Below are positions 1-9,689 of a stretch of 64,000 nucleotides of DNA, one piece after another. The stretch spans positions 59,944-123,943 of the forward strand of contig CACFXU010000004.1 of NCBI GenBank assembly GCA_902570155.1. The letters run 5' to 3'. The translations under genes and the position numbers were made by a program. The notes under the pieces were generated by a model. That model was not told where the DNA came from and ran no database searches. It saw only the letters and a list, made by a program, of their open reading frames with translations. The first letter of the stretch is position 1. Each line of letters begins with the position of its first letter. This DNA comes from an uncultured Alphaproteobacteria bacterium (GTDB lineage: Bacteria; Pseudomonadota; Alphaproteobacteria; HIMB59; GCA-002718135).

Positions 1-237
1 GACACAATTAAAAGAGCTCTAGAACAAACTCCTGCCGAATTATCTGCAGACATTGTTGTAAGAGGAATTATGTTAACTGGTGGAGGCTCTCTTTTGCATA
101 ACCTTGATAAGGTTTTAAGAAGATCTACAAGCCTACCAGTTTCAATTGCAGAAGATCCTCTTTTGTGTGTTGTTATGGGTACTGGCCAGGCGCTTGAAGA
201 AAAATCAAGATTAAGTGATGTATTTGCTTCTGATTAA
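1..237 (+). CDS. mreB: Rod shape-determining protein MreB, C-terminal fragment (5' truncated by window)
   Basis: Frame 1 translates to [41 protein letters not shown]...DVFASD*, the MreB C-terminus; mreC follows. Confidence 0.93.
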   Translation, partial: DTIKRALEQTPAELSADIVVRGIMLTGGGSLLHNLDKVLRRSTSLPVSIAEDPLLCVVMGTGQALEEKSRLSDVFASD

Positions 238-245
238 AAATTAAA

Positions 246-1067
246 ATGGCACCAAAATTTAGAATAAAAGTTTTTCAAATTTCATCTTTTATAAAAAATT
301 TTACAATCGTTTCTATTGTTACTTTATCATTCCTTTTAGTTTTTTTTTCAAAATCTGATTTGTATCTTATTAATGGTTTAAAAAATATATCTAGTTCAGT
401 AATTATACCAATTACAAGAATTATTTCATTACCAATTAATACCCTTTCTAATTTTGTTGATGAATATAAACAGTTTAGAAGTTTAAAATTTGAAAATAAA
501 ATCCTTCAGGAAGAAATAATTCGTTTAAAAAAATGGCAAACATTAGCTATACAAAATTCTAGAGAAAATAGAGTTTTGAAAAAATTACTAAATGCGACTG
601 ATAATAATTTAACCTTAGTAAAGACGGCATCCCTCATTAATAGAAATGATACAATTTATACTAAGTTGATCAACTTAAATGCTGGGCATAATGATAAAAT
701 TAAGAAAAATATGTCAGCTATTAATGAAAGAGGATTAGTAGGTAAGGTAATTGATACAACTTCAAATAATTCTAGAGTAATCCTTTTGACTGATCCTAAC
801 TTATCTATTTCAGTAAAATCAATATCTGATGGTATCTTTTCATTACTTACTGGCAATGGTGATGGAAAATATTTAGTAAGTTCTTTTGTAAAAGAAAATA
901 AAATGCCCAGATTAGGTGATATTGTAGTTACAAGTGGTACGGCGCAAATCTTTCCTGTAGATTTATTAGTTGGAAAAGTAGCTAAAGTTGAAAAAAATAG
1001 ATTTTTTGTTTTACCTTTTGTTGATTTTGAAAATATTGATTATTTGCAAATAGTTACCTCAAAATAA
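246..1067 (+). CDS. mreC: Rod shape-determining protein MreC
   Basis: 273 aa, N-terminal TM segment and MreC core (INRNDTIYTKLINLNAGHND, GLVGKVI); between mreB and mreD. Confidence 0.92.
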   Translation: MAPKFRIKVFQISSFIKNFTIVSIVTLSFLLVFFSKSDLYLINGLKNISSSVIIPITRIISLPINTLSNFVDEYKQFRSLKFENKILQEEIIRLKKWQTLAIQNSRENRVLKKLLNATDNNLTLVKTASLINRNDTIYTKLINLNAGHNDKIKKNMSAINERGLVGKVIDTTSNNSRVILLTDPNLSISVKSISDGIFSLLTGNGDGKYLVSSFVKENKMPRLGDIVVTSGTAQIFPVDLLVGKVAKVEKNRFFVLPFVDFENIDYLQIVTSK

Positions 1068-1552
1068 TGGAGCTTTCCAAATTTCTTAACCCTTCTATCA
1101 AACTAAACATCATTTTAATTATAAGTTTTTCAATCTCAGTAAACTCTTTTGTATTGTTTCCTAATGTCAATAATGCGTTCTATATACTATTTCATTTAAC
1201 TTTTATTTATCTAATTTTTTACCATTATCATTTTTATCTTTATATCTTAGCTTTTATATACGGTATTTTATTTGATATATTATTGCTAAATAATATCGGA
1301 ATTCATTTAATTGCTTTTTTATCTCTTCTCATCTTGTATTTTGTAATAAGAAAATTTTTAACTAGATTATCTTCCTATCAAATAATTTTTATTTATTTTG
1401 TAACTTTAATAATTTTACTTCTAATTGAACAAATTCTAGCAAATTTTACTAATGGTTATAAATTTAGTTTACTTACTTTTTTTAATTTTTTTATAATTTC
1501 TTTAATTATTTTTATTCCTACTGTATTTTTATTTTCTAAATTAGATAAGTGA
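1067..1552 (+). CDS. mreD: Rod shape-determining protein MreD
   Basis: 161 aa hydrophobic protein in the mreC-mrdA position; start overlaps the mreC stop. Confidence 0.8.
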   Translation: MELSKFLNPSIKLNIILIISFSISVNSFVLFPNVNNAFYILFHLTFIYLIFYHYHFYLYILAFIYGILFDILLLNNIGIHLIAFLSLLILYFVIRKFLTRLSSYQIIFIYFVTLIILLLIEQILANFTNGYKFSLLTFFNFFIISLIIFIPTVFLFSKLDK

Positions 1553-1553
1553 A

Positions 1554-3356
1554 ATGTTTTATTCTGATGATAAAAAACAATATTCAGTTCTTAATAGAAG
1601 AACATTTTTATTATATTTATTAAAAGTATCTTTTTTTGGTATTGTAGGGTGGAGATTATATAATATTCAAATAAAAGATTCACAAAAATACAAAACTCTC
1701 TCAAAAAATAATCAAATTGATGTAGAAATTATTTACCCTCTCAGAGGAATAATTTATGATACAAATAAAAAAATTTTAGCATCAAATGTGAAAGTATTTG
1801 ATGTATATATAATTCCTGAAAATACTAAAAATATAAATAAATCTTTAAGTAAATTAAATCAGATAATTAGAATAGATTTTAGTGATAGAAGAAAAATTAT
1901 AGAATTATCTAAAAAAGTAAAAAAATTTGAAAAAATAAAAGTATTAGAAAATATAAATTGGTCAGAACTTGAAAAAATAGAAGCAAATAAACTCAATATT
2001 GAAGGTATATTTATTTCTCAAGATTATATGAGAACTTATCAGTTTGGTAATACGGTTTCTCATTTAATTGGTTATACAAATAAGCCCAATAGGGAAGAAG
2101 TTGAATTACCTTTTATTACCAACATGCCTGATCTAGAAATAGGAAAAGATGGTATTGAAAAAAGTTTTAATCCTAATTTAGTTGGTAAATCAGGACAAAG
2201 AGAGATTGAAGTTAACTCTTATGGAAGAGTAATACGTGAAATATCTAGACAAGATAGTCAGAGAGGGAATGATATTCAAATTACTATCGATCTGAGAATT
2301 CAACAATATGCTTTGAACTTGTTAAAAGAACACAAAGCAGGTTCTGCAGTACTTATGGATATTAACAATGGCAACATATTATGTATGGCATCAACTCCAT
2401 CTTATAATCCAAATAAAATTATACAAAAACCAAATAAGAAATACTGGGATTCAATTTTAGCAAATGAACTTTCACCACTTACTTACAGATGTATTCAGGG
2501 TTTATATGCTCCAGGCTCAACTTTTAAGATGGTTGTTGCCATAGCAGGGATAGTCCATGGGATTATCGATACAAATACGAAACATTTTTGTAGTGGAAAA
2601 ATTGGTTTAGGTGATAGACTTTATCATTGTTGGAAAAATAATGGTCATGGCTCTATGAATGTTAGTAATGCAATAAAAGAATCTTGTGATGTTTTTTTCT
2701 ATGAAATTTCGAAAAAAATTGGGATTGATAAAATTGCTAGAGTTGCTGAAGATTTTGGTTTAGGCAAAATATATGATGTTCCTTTACCTAATCAAAAAAA
2801 AGGAATTATTCCTTCACGCGATTGGAAAAAGAAAAAATACGATGAAAGTTGGTATCCTGGAGAGACTCTAATCTCTGCTATTGGTCAAGGATTTGTATTA
2901 ACTAATCCACTACAACTTGCTGTAATGACATCAATTATTGCTTCTAATGGAAAAAATGTAAAACCAAATATTATCAAAAAAAATAATGATATTGAATTTG
3001 AAAAATTAGAAAAATACCACAGTGCAATTGAAATTATTAAAAGTTCGATGTTTAAAGTAGTTAATGAAAGCAGTGGGACAGCTTATAATTCAAGATCTAC
3101 TTCTGCACCTTTTGCAGGTAAGACAGGAACTTCTCAAGTTAGAAGAATAACAGTAGCCGAGAGAGAAAGTGAAGATTTCAGAAAAAAAGAAGTAGAATGG
3201 AAAAAAAGAGATCATGCTTTATTTGTTGGATATATGCCAGTTGAAAATCCTAGATATGCTGTTTCGGTTGTTATTGAACATGGAGGTTCAGGTGCATCAA
3301 CTGCAGCACCTATAGCTAAAGAAATTTTTCAATTTACAAAAAATTTAGAAATTTAA
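1554..3356 (+). CDS. mrdA: Penicillin-binding protein 2 (peptidoglycan transpeptidase)
   Basis: Transpeptidase motifs STFK (PGSTFKM), SCD (KESCDVFFYE) and KTG (GKTGTSQ); between mreD and rodA. Confidence 0.95.
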   Translation: MFYSDDKKQYSVLNRRTFLLYLLKVSFFGIVGWRLYNIQIKDSQKYKTLSKNNQIDVEIIYPLRGIIYDTNKKILASNVKVFDVYIIPENTKNINKSLSKLNQIIRIDFSDRRKIIELSKKVKKFEKIKVLENINWSELEKIEANKLNIEGIFISQDYMRTYQFGNTVSHLIGYTNKPNREEVELPFITNMPDLEIGKDGIEKSFNPNLVGKSGQREIEVNSYGRVIREISRQDSQRGNDIQITIDLRIQQYALNLLKEHKAGSAVLMDINNGNILCMASTPSYNPNKIIQKPNKKYWDSILANELSPLTYRCIQGLYAPGSTFKMVVAIAGIVHGIIDTNTKHFCSGKIGLGDRLYHCWKNNGHGSMNVSNAIKESCDVFFYEISKKIGIDKIARVAEDFGLGKIYDVPLPNQKKGIIPSRDWKKKKYDESWYPGETLISAIGQGFVLTNPLQLAVMTSIIASNGKNVKPNIIKKNNDIEFEKLEKYHSAIEIIKSSMFKVVNESSGTAYNSRSTSAPFAGKTGTSQVRRITVAERESEDFRKKEVEWKKRDHALFVGYMPVENPRYAVSVVIEHGGSGASTAAPIAKEIFQFTKNLEI

Positions 3357-4453
3357 TGTTGAATAAAATTCAAAACTTAAATTACTTACTGATTTTCTTA
3401 GTAATATTAATTTCTTTTATTGGTGCAGCTGGTTTATATTCTGCGGCAGGAGGATCATATAATCCTTGGGCATCAAGACATTTAATTAGATTAGTACTTT
3501 TTATATTTTTAGCAATTATCTTAGCTTTAATAAATATTAAATTTATTTATCAATTTGCTTATATCTTTTTTATTTTATCATTATTTCTTTTGCTATCAGT
3601 TGAAATAATAGGTGTTTTTGGTAAGGGTGCAACTAGATGGATAAATGTATTTGGTTTTAGCATCCAACCTTCAGAATTAATTAAAATAACTATAATACTA
3701 GCACTAGCAAGATTTTATCATGATTTAAAATTTGATGAAATTAAGCGAATAAAAAATTTATTTTTTCCAATATTAATTTTATTTTTACCATTTGCTTTAG
3801 TTGTTATACAGCCAGATCTTGGGACTGCATTAAGTATAGCGATGCTTGGAATTCTCATTTTATTTGCAAGTGGAATAAGAATCTGGAAGTTTGTATTAGG
3901 ATTTTTTGCTTTGATAATATCAATTCCTTTGTCATTAAATTACCTACAACCATATCAAAAAGATAGAATTTTCTCTTTTTTAAATCCTGAGGCTGACGCA
4001 CTTGGAAGAGGATATCAACTTATACAATCAAAAATTGCTTTAGGATCTGGCGGACTGACTGGTAAAGGTTTTTTAGAGGGTTCTCAATCATATCTTCAGT
4101 ATTTACCTGAAAAACAGACTGATTTTATTTTTACGTTAATAGGAGAAGAATTTGGTTTTATTGGTACTATTTTTATAATTTTACTTTTTCTATTATTAAT
4201 ATCAGTCTGTTTTTATATAAGTATTAAATCAAACCATATTTTTGGTAGAATTCTCTCTGTCGGTGTTGGCAGCAATATATTTATATATGTGATAATGAAC
4301 ATATCTATGGTATCTGGATTAATGCCTGTAGTTGGCATTCCATTACCTTTAGTTTCTTATGGGGGATCAGCAATGCTTGCTATAATTATATCTCTAGGAT
4401 TAGTTCTTAATGCAGAATTGAATGGAAATTTAAAAAAATTACAAAATGCTTGA
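3356..4453 (+). CDS. rodA: Rod shape-determining protein RodA (SEDS glycosyltransferase)
   Basis: Polytopic SEDS protein with GKGATRWI, QPSELIKI, LPEKQTDFIF and GIPLPLVSYGGS motifs. Confidence 0.95.
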   Translation: MLNKIQNLNYLLIFLVILISFIGAAGLYSAAGGSYNPWASRHLIRLVLFIFLAIILALINIKFIYQFAYIFFILSLFLLLSVEIIGVFGKGATRWINVFGFSIQPSELIKITIILALARFYHDLKFDEIKRIKNLFFPILILFLPFALVVIQPDLGTALSIAMLGILILFASGIRIWKFVLGFFALIISIPLSLNYLQPYQKDRIFSFLNPEADALGRGYQLIQSKIALGSGGLTGKGFLEGSQSYLQYLPEKQTDFIFTLIGEEFGFIGTIFIILLFLLLISVCFYISIKSNHIFGRILSVGVGSNIFIYVIMNISMVSGLMPVVGIPLPLVSYGGSAMLAIIISLGLVLNAELNGNLKKLQNA

Positions 4454-5213
4454 AATAAATAATGTTAATAAATTTTTTGGAGGTTTAAAAGCAGTCCATA
4501 ACGCATCAATGAAAGTTGAAATGGGCTCAATCACGGGTTTAATAGGTCCAAATGGAGCTGGAAAAACAACATTATTTAATACTATTGCAGGATTATATGA
4601 TCCAGATGAAGGAAATATAATTCTTAATAATGAAGATATTTCTTTTTTAAAACCTCACGAATTATTTGCTAAAGGAGTTCTAAGAACCTTTCAAATTGCC
4701 CATGAATTTTCAACTTTAACTGTTCTTGAAAATTTAATGATGGTACCACCAAATCAATTTGGTGAAAAATTATCATATGCTTTATTAAGTAATGCTAAAG
4801 TAAAACAACAAGAAGAAGAAATAAGACAAAAAGCTATAGAAGTAATAAATTTTTTAAATTTAAGTCACTTAACTCAAGAACTGGCGGGTAACTTATCTGG
4901 TGGTCAAAAAAAACTACTTGAGTTAGGGAGAACCATGATGGTTGATCCTCAAATCGTTTTACTTGATGAAGTAGGAGCTGGAGTTAATAGAACACTTCTC
5001 AATGAAATTACGGATGCAATTTTAAGATTAAATAAAGAAAAGAATTATACTTTTTTTGTTATTGAACATGATATGGATCTTATTGAAAAAATTTGTGATC
5101 CTGTAATTGTAATGGCGGAAGGTTCAGTTTTATTTAAAGGAAATTTTAATGAAGTAAAAAATAACGATACAGTTATAGAAGCTTATTTAGGAAAAGGTAT
5201 TAATAAAAATTAG
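4446..5213 (+). CDS. livG: Branched-chain amino-acid type ABC transporter ATP-binding protein LivG
   Basis: Walker A GPNGAGKTT, signature LSGGQKK, Walker B IVLLDEVGAGVN; followed by LivF/H/M homologues. Confidence 0.9.
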   Translation: MLEINNVNKFFGGLKAVHNASMKVEMGSITGLIGPNGAGKTTLFNTIAGLYDPDEGNIILNNEDISFLKPHELFAKGVLRTFQIAHEFSTLTVLENLMMVPPNQFGEKLSYALLSNAKVKQQEEEIRQKAIEVINFLNLSHLTQELAGNLSGGQKKLLELGRTMMVDPQIVLLDEVGAGVNRTLLNEITDAILRLNKEKNYTFFVIEHDMDLIEKICDPVIVMAEGSVLFKGNFNEVKNNDTVIEAYLGKGINKN

Positions 5214-5219
5214 AATTCT

Positions 5220-5924
5220 ATGAATAATTTAATTGGTAAAAATTTAACTGCTGGATATGGAGGGGTTGATATCATTAAAGATATTAATCTAGAAGTTAAT
5301 GAGGGTGAAATTGTTGTCATTGTTGGTCCAAATGGAGCAGGGAAATCAACAGCAATGAAATCATTGCTAGGCATGTTAAGTTTAACTGCAGGTTCCGTAG
5401 TATATTCAAATAAGGAAATTTCTTCAATGTTACCTCAAAACAGAATTAATTTAGGATTGGCATTTGTTCCTCAAACAAACAATGTGTTTACCGGTATGAC
5501 AGTAGAAGAAAATTTAGAAATGGGAGGGTTTTTAAGAGAGGATGACATTATTCATACTATTAATGATGTTTATGACCTTTTTCCTATTTTAAAAGAAAAA
5601 AGAAATCAAAGTGCAGGAGAATTATCTGGAGGTCAAAGACAACAAGTTGCTTTTGGAAGAGCACTTATGACTAAACCTAAAATTTTAATGTTAGATGAAC
5701 CAACTGCAGGAGTATCACCAATAGTAATGGATGAGTTATTTTCAAGAATCATAGAAGTTCGTAAAACAGGTGTAGGTATACTAATGGTTGAACAAAATGC
5801 AAAACAAGCACTTGGTATTGCTGATAGAGGATACGTATTAGTAAATGGTAAGAATAGTAGAGAAGGTTCAGGTGAAGAACTATTAAATAATCCAGAAGTT
5901 AGAAAGTCTTTTTTAGGAGGATAA
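5220..5924 (+). CDS. livF: Branched-chain amino-acid type ABC transporter ATP-binding protein LivF
   Basis: Walker A GPNGAGKST, LSGGQRQQ, ILMLDEPTAGVSP; 234 aa, LivF-like. Confidence 0.9.
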   Translation: MNNLIGKNLTAGYGGVDIIKDINLEVNEGEIVVIVGPNGAGKSTAMKSLLGMLSLTAGSVVYSNKEISSMLPQNRINLGLAFVPQTNNVFTGMTVEENLEMGGFLREDDIIHTINDVYDLFPILKEKRNQSAGELSGGQRQQVAFGRALMTKPKILMLDEPTAGVSPIVMDELFSRIIEVRKTGVGILMVEQNAKQALGIADRGYVLVNGKNSREGSGEELLNNPEVRKSFLGG

Positions 5925-5925
5925 A

Positions 5926-6939
5926 ATGATTGATTTTCTAAATTCTATAATAGTACTTCTAAATTTTATTATCATTCCAGGCATTTCTTACGGCTCTCAA
6001 CTTGCACTCGGAGCACTAGGAGTTACATTCGTGTATGCCATACTTCGTTTTGCAAATTTTGCACACGGTGAAATTATGTCATTTGGAGCAATGATAACAA
6101 TTTTATTTACGTGGTATTTTCAATCACAAAATATTGGTTTAGGCATTCTGCCAACTGCCTTGTTAGCTTTACCTGTAGGAATTATAGCAACAATTATCTT
6201 ATGTATTATTTCTGATAAATTTGTTTTTCAATATTACAGATATCAAAAAAGTGTTCCTGTTGTTTTAGCAATGGTTTCAATAGGGGTTATGTTTGTAATA
6301 AATGCAATAATAAGAATTATAATTGGAACAGAAACTATAAAATTTTCTGATGGGCAGAAATTTATAATGAAAGCGAAACAGTTTAAAGTAATGACAGGTT
6401 TAAATGAAGGATTAGCATTAAAATCATCTCAAGTTATTACAATATTAATTACTATTTTACTTTTAACTTTTACTTTTTGGTTTTTGCAAAAAACAAAAAC
6501 TGGAAAATCAATGAGAGCATTTTCAGATAATGAAGATTTAGCATTATTGTCTGGTATTAATCCTGATAGAGTAGTTTTTACTACTTGGATTATTGTAGGT
6601 GTCTTAGCTTGTGTTGCGGGAACACTTTACGGTTTAGATAAAAGTTATAAGCCAATTATTTATCTCAATTTAGTGTTACCAATATTTGCATCAGCAATTG
6701 TTGGAGGCATTGGCAGTCCTTTTGGAGCTGTAGTAGGTGGATATGTCATCGCGTTTTCAGAAATTATGGTAACGTATGCTTACAAGAAATTTTTTGTCTA
6801 TTTACTCCCAAGTTCTATTGAGCCAACTGGTTTAGTACAATTGCTTTCAACAGATTATAAATTTGCTGTATCATTTTCAATTTTAGTCATCGTTTTATTA
6901 ATTAGACCATCAGGCATATTTAAGGGAAGAGTCTTATGA
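5926..6939 (+). CDS. livH: Branched-chain amino-acid type ABC transporter permease LivH
   Basis: Polytopic, FANFAHGEIMSFGA and LARAFSDNEDLALLSGIN-like LivH motifs; follows livF. Confidence 0.88.
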   Translation: MIDFLNSIIVLLNFIIIPGISYGSQLALGALGVTFVYAILRFANFAHGEIMSFGAMITILFTWYFQSQNIGLGILPTALLALPVGIIATIILCIISDKFVFQYYRYQKSVPVVLAMVSIGVMFVINAIIRIIIGTETIKFSDGQKFIMKAKQFKVMTGLNEGLALKSSQVITILITILLLTFTFWFLQKTKTGKSMRAFSDNEDLALLSGINPDRVVFTTWIIVGVLACVAGTLYGLDKSYKPIIYLNLVLPIFASAIVGGIGSPFGAVVGGYVIAFSEIMVTYAYKKFFVYLLPSSIEPTGLVQLLSTDYKFAVSFSILVIVLLIRPSGIFKGRVL

Positions 6940-8309
6940 TGAAGTTTGAAAGATATGAATGGGTAGCTATTACAATCATGATCTCCTTATTTATTTTTGT
7001 AGGCTTTATTCAAGGATGGTCAGTAAGTTTAGTAATTTTAAATATGTGCATTATTTCAGCAATAATGACAATGGGAGTTAATATTTCTTGGGGTTATGCA
7101 GGAGTAATTAATTTTGGTGTAATGGGTTTTCTTGCGATGGGTGGATTAGCAGCAGTGCTTGTTTCTTATCCTCCCATTGCAGAGTCATGGCAGGTTGGAG
7201 GTAGAGGATTAGGTATTAGTTTTGCTTTGCTATTCGTTTTGGTGATAGCTGTAATGTATATTAATAAAACAGTAATTCAAAAAAGAAATAGGTACATTTT
7301 AAATTCACTAATAATTTTTTTTGGTATTTTAATTATCAGACACTTTTATTTAAATGCTACACATAATATTGAAGATGTTAATCCTGCAATAGCAGGGTTT
7401 TTAGGTGGTCTTGGACTACCAATAATTTTCTCTTGGATTGTAGGAGGTTTATTTGCTGCAGGTGTCGCTTTTGTAATTGGTAAAGTAGCTCTCGGATTAA
7501 GATCAGATTATCTTGCTATTGTTACTCTTGGTATTTCAGAAATAGTTGTTAGTGTTTTAAAACATGAAGAATGGTTATCTAGAGGGGTAAAAAATGTAAT
7601 CGGTTTAAAGAGGCCAGTTCCTTATGAAATTGATTTGCAAAATGCTGATTGGTTTATAAATTTAGTTACATATCTTAATTCATCAAAGTTAAATAACATT
7701 ATTGATGTAAGTGATAGACAACAAGTATTAAACAATCTTATAATTGATGGTTCAGGCATATTTGTAAAATTATCTTACGCTATTTTATTTTTGATTGTTA
7801 TGTTGATAATTTTTTATTTTGCCAACAAAGCCCAATTATCACCTTGGGGAAGAATGATGAGAGCTATAAGAGATAATGAAACAGCCGCAAATGCTATGGG
7901 GAAAGATGTTGTAAAACAACATTTAATTATTTTTGTAATAGGAGCCGCAATTGTAGGTGTTGCAGGAGCAATGCTTGTTACTTTAGATGGATTATTTACA
8001 CCTTCAGGATATCGACCACTTCGTTTCACTTTTATTATTTGGATTATGGTTATTGTAGGCGGTAGTGGAAATAATTTAGGTGCGATATTTGGAGGTTTTG
8101 TCATATGGTTTTCTTGGATTGAAGCAGCACCACTTACAACATTTATTATTAATCAACTTACAATAGGATTAGAGCCAACTAATGCTTTAAAACTACATTT
8201 ACTAGATAGTGTTCCTTACTTTAGATACTTATTTATGGGTTTAATTTTATTATTAATTTTACGATATAGGCCGAAAGGAATTATACCGGAAAAAGTAAGG
8301 CATTCATAA
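6936..8309 (+). CDS. livM: Branched-chain amino-acid type ABC transporter permease LivM
   Basis: 457 aa polytopic protein with WGYAGVINFGVMGFLAMG, RSDYLAIVTLGISEI and GRMMRAIRDNETAANAMGKDV motifs. Confidence 0.88.
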   Translation: MMKFERYEWVAITIMISLFIFVGFIQGWSVSLVILNMCIISAIMTMGVNISWGYAGVINFGVMGFLAMGGLAAVLVSYPPIAESWQVGGRGLGISFALLFVLVIAVMYINKTVIQKRNRYILNSLIIFFGILIIRHFYLNATHNIEDVNPAIAGFLGGLGLPIIFSWIVGGLFAAGVAFVIGKVALGLRSDYLAIVTLGISEIVVSVLKHEEWLSRGVKNVIGLKRPVPYEIDLQNADWFINLVTYLNSSKLNNIIDVSDRQQVLNNLIIDGSGIFVKLSYAILFLIVMLIIFYFANKAQLSPWGRMMRAIRDNETAANAMGKDVVKQHLIIFVIGAAIVGVAGAMLVTLDGLFTPSGYRPLRFTFIIWIMVIVGGSGNNLGAIFGGFVIWFSWIEAAPLTTFIINQLTIGLEPTNALKLHLLDSVPYFRYLFMGLILLLILRYRPKGIIPEKVRHS

Positions 8310-8312
8310 AAA

Positions 8313-8335
8313 AACCCCAGCTAAAAGCTGGGGTT
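8313..8335 (-). terminator. Intrinsic terminator hairpin at the livM / binding-protein convergence
   Basis: Perfect 10-bp inverted repeat AACCCCAGCT-AAA-AGCTGGGGTT; the flanking A-tract on the left gives a U-tract for the minus-strand transcript. Confidence 0.85.
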
Positions 8336-8357
8336 AAATTAAAATAATTTTTAAGTA

Positions 8358-9539
8358 TTAAAGAGCGCCAACAGTAACGAATTCGCCACCACTAACTTCT
8401 AACTCTTTAAACGCACCAGCAGCATCACCAAACGCATTAAATTCTACGTCTGTTGCACCTTGGTAATCAATATCTTTACCTGCAGCTAACATTTGTAAGC
8501 CGTATGATAATTGACCAGGGTTAATTACAATACCTGGAGCGTTAGATACTTTAGCAATATTGTTAAGGATTGATTGCTTATCAGCAGATCCACCAGCTTG
8601 AATTGCAAGAGCAATAATTGCTGCAGCATCATAAGACTCTCCAACATATGGAGCACTTCCATCCATGCCATTAGCAGCTGCTAGTTCTCCGAACTTAGCT
8701 GAACCTTTTGAAATCGCACCTGGCATAGAACCAAATGATCCTTCAAGATCTGAACCGATATTATCAACAATTGATTGACCAATCATACCATCAGAAAGAA
8801 CAAAAGTGTCAAATGCACCTGAATCTAAAGATGCCTCGATCATTCCTTTTCCACCATCATCGATATAACCAATTACAAGTAGTGCGTCTCCACCAGCTGA
8901 TGCAAGAACACCAACTTCTGATGAATAATCTGCCTTACCATCTTCATGTGCAGCAGATGCTGTAATTGTTCCACCACCACGTGCAAATGAAGCTTCAAAT
9001 ACTTCAGCTAAACCTTTTCCGTAGTCATTGTTAGTATACGTTACAGCTATACTTTCAATTCCTCTGCTTAAAGCAAGTTTAGCTAATACTTGACCACCTT
9101 TTGCATCAGATGGAGCAGTACGCCAAAAAGTTCCATTATCAGGAACTTTACTTAAACCTGGTGAAGTTGCAGACGGAGATACCATTAAGATACCATTTGG
9201 TACTGCAACGTTTGCATTAATCGCACCTGTTACGCCTGAACAGTCAGCACCCATAATAGCTGTTACACCTTGTGCAACTAGATCTTCAGCAGCAGCAGTT
9301 GCAGCAGCAGAATCTACACAAGTTGAGTCAGCTTCTAAGATAGTAATTGATTCACCACCTAAAAGATTTCCAGAGTTTGATGCTTCATCAAATGCCATTC
9401 TCGCACCATCTCTCATAGCAGGAGTTAAAGATTCAATTGGTCCTGTAAAACCAAGAATAATTCCTACTTTAATTTCTGCTAAAGCAGCAGTCGTTACAGT
9501 CGACAAACTTACAATAACAGCTAGAAGTAATTTTTTCAT
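8358..9539 (-). CDS. ABC transporter substrate-binding protein (LivJ/LivK-like, periplasmic binding protein type 1)
   Basis: 393 aa with Sec signal peptide MKKLLLAVIVSLSTVTTAALA and IKVGIILGFTGP; convergent to livFGHM; GGAGG Shine-Dalgarno upstream. Confidence 0.9.
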   Translation of the reverse strand: MKKLLLAVIVSLSTVTTAALAEIKVGIILGFTGPIESLTPAMRDGARMAFDEASNSGNLLGGESITILEADSTCVDSAAATAAAEDLVAQGVTAIMGADCSGVTGAINANVAVPNGILMVSPSATSPGLSKVPDNGTFWRTAPSDAKGGQVLAKLALSRGIESIAVTYTNNDYGKGLAEVFEASFARGGGTITASAAHEDGKADYSSEVGVLASAGGDALLVIGYIDDGGKGMIEASLDSGAFDTFVLSDGMIGQSIVDNIGSDLEGSFGSMPGAISKGSAKFGELAAANGMDGSAPYVGESYDAAAIIALAIQAGGSADKQSILNNIAKVSNAPGIVINPGQLSYGLQMLAAGKDIDYQGATDVEFNAFGDAAGAFKELEVSGGEFVTVGAL

Positions 9540-9689
9540 ATTTCCTCCAAAAAAGTATACTTTTTATATACGGTACCTCATATACTAGTTCCAAAAATCA
9601 ATCATGCAGTTTTTTTATAAAAATACCTAAGATTTTGGCCAAAAACCATAAATTGACTTCATTTGCCTCACCGGATAAAGATCAAACGT

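Noticed and set aside
7814-8104. Minus-strand ORF inside livM
   Set aside because: Antisense shadow; no start context or recognisable domain.
8735-8965. ORF on + strand opposite the substrate-binding protein
   Set aside because: Antisense shadow of a strongly supported CDS; low-complexity Q/H/L-rich sequence typical of frame shadowing.
9540-9689. Shared TACCGTAT motif upstream of the binding-protein gene and the 27-aa ORF (20280-20330)
   Set aside because: An 8-mer match is expected about twice by chance in 64 kb at this composition, and distances to the start codons differ; not enough for a regulatory claim.
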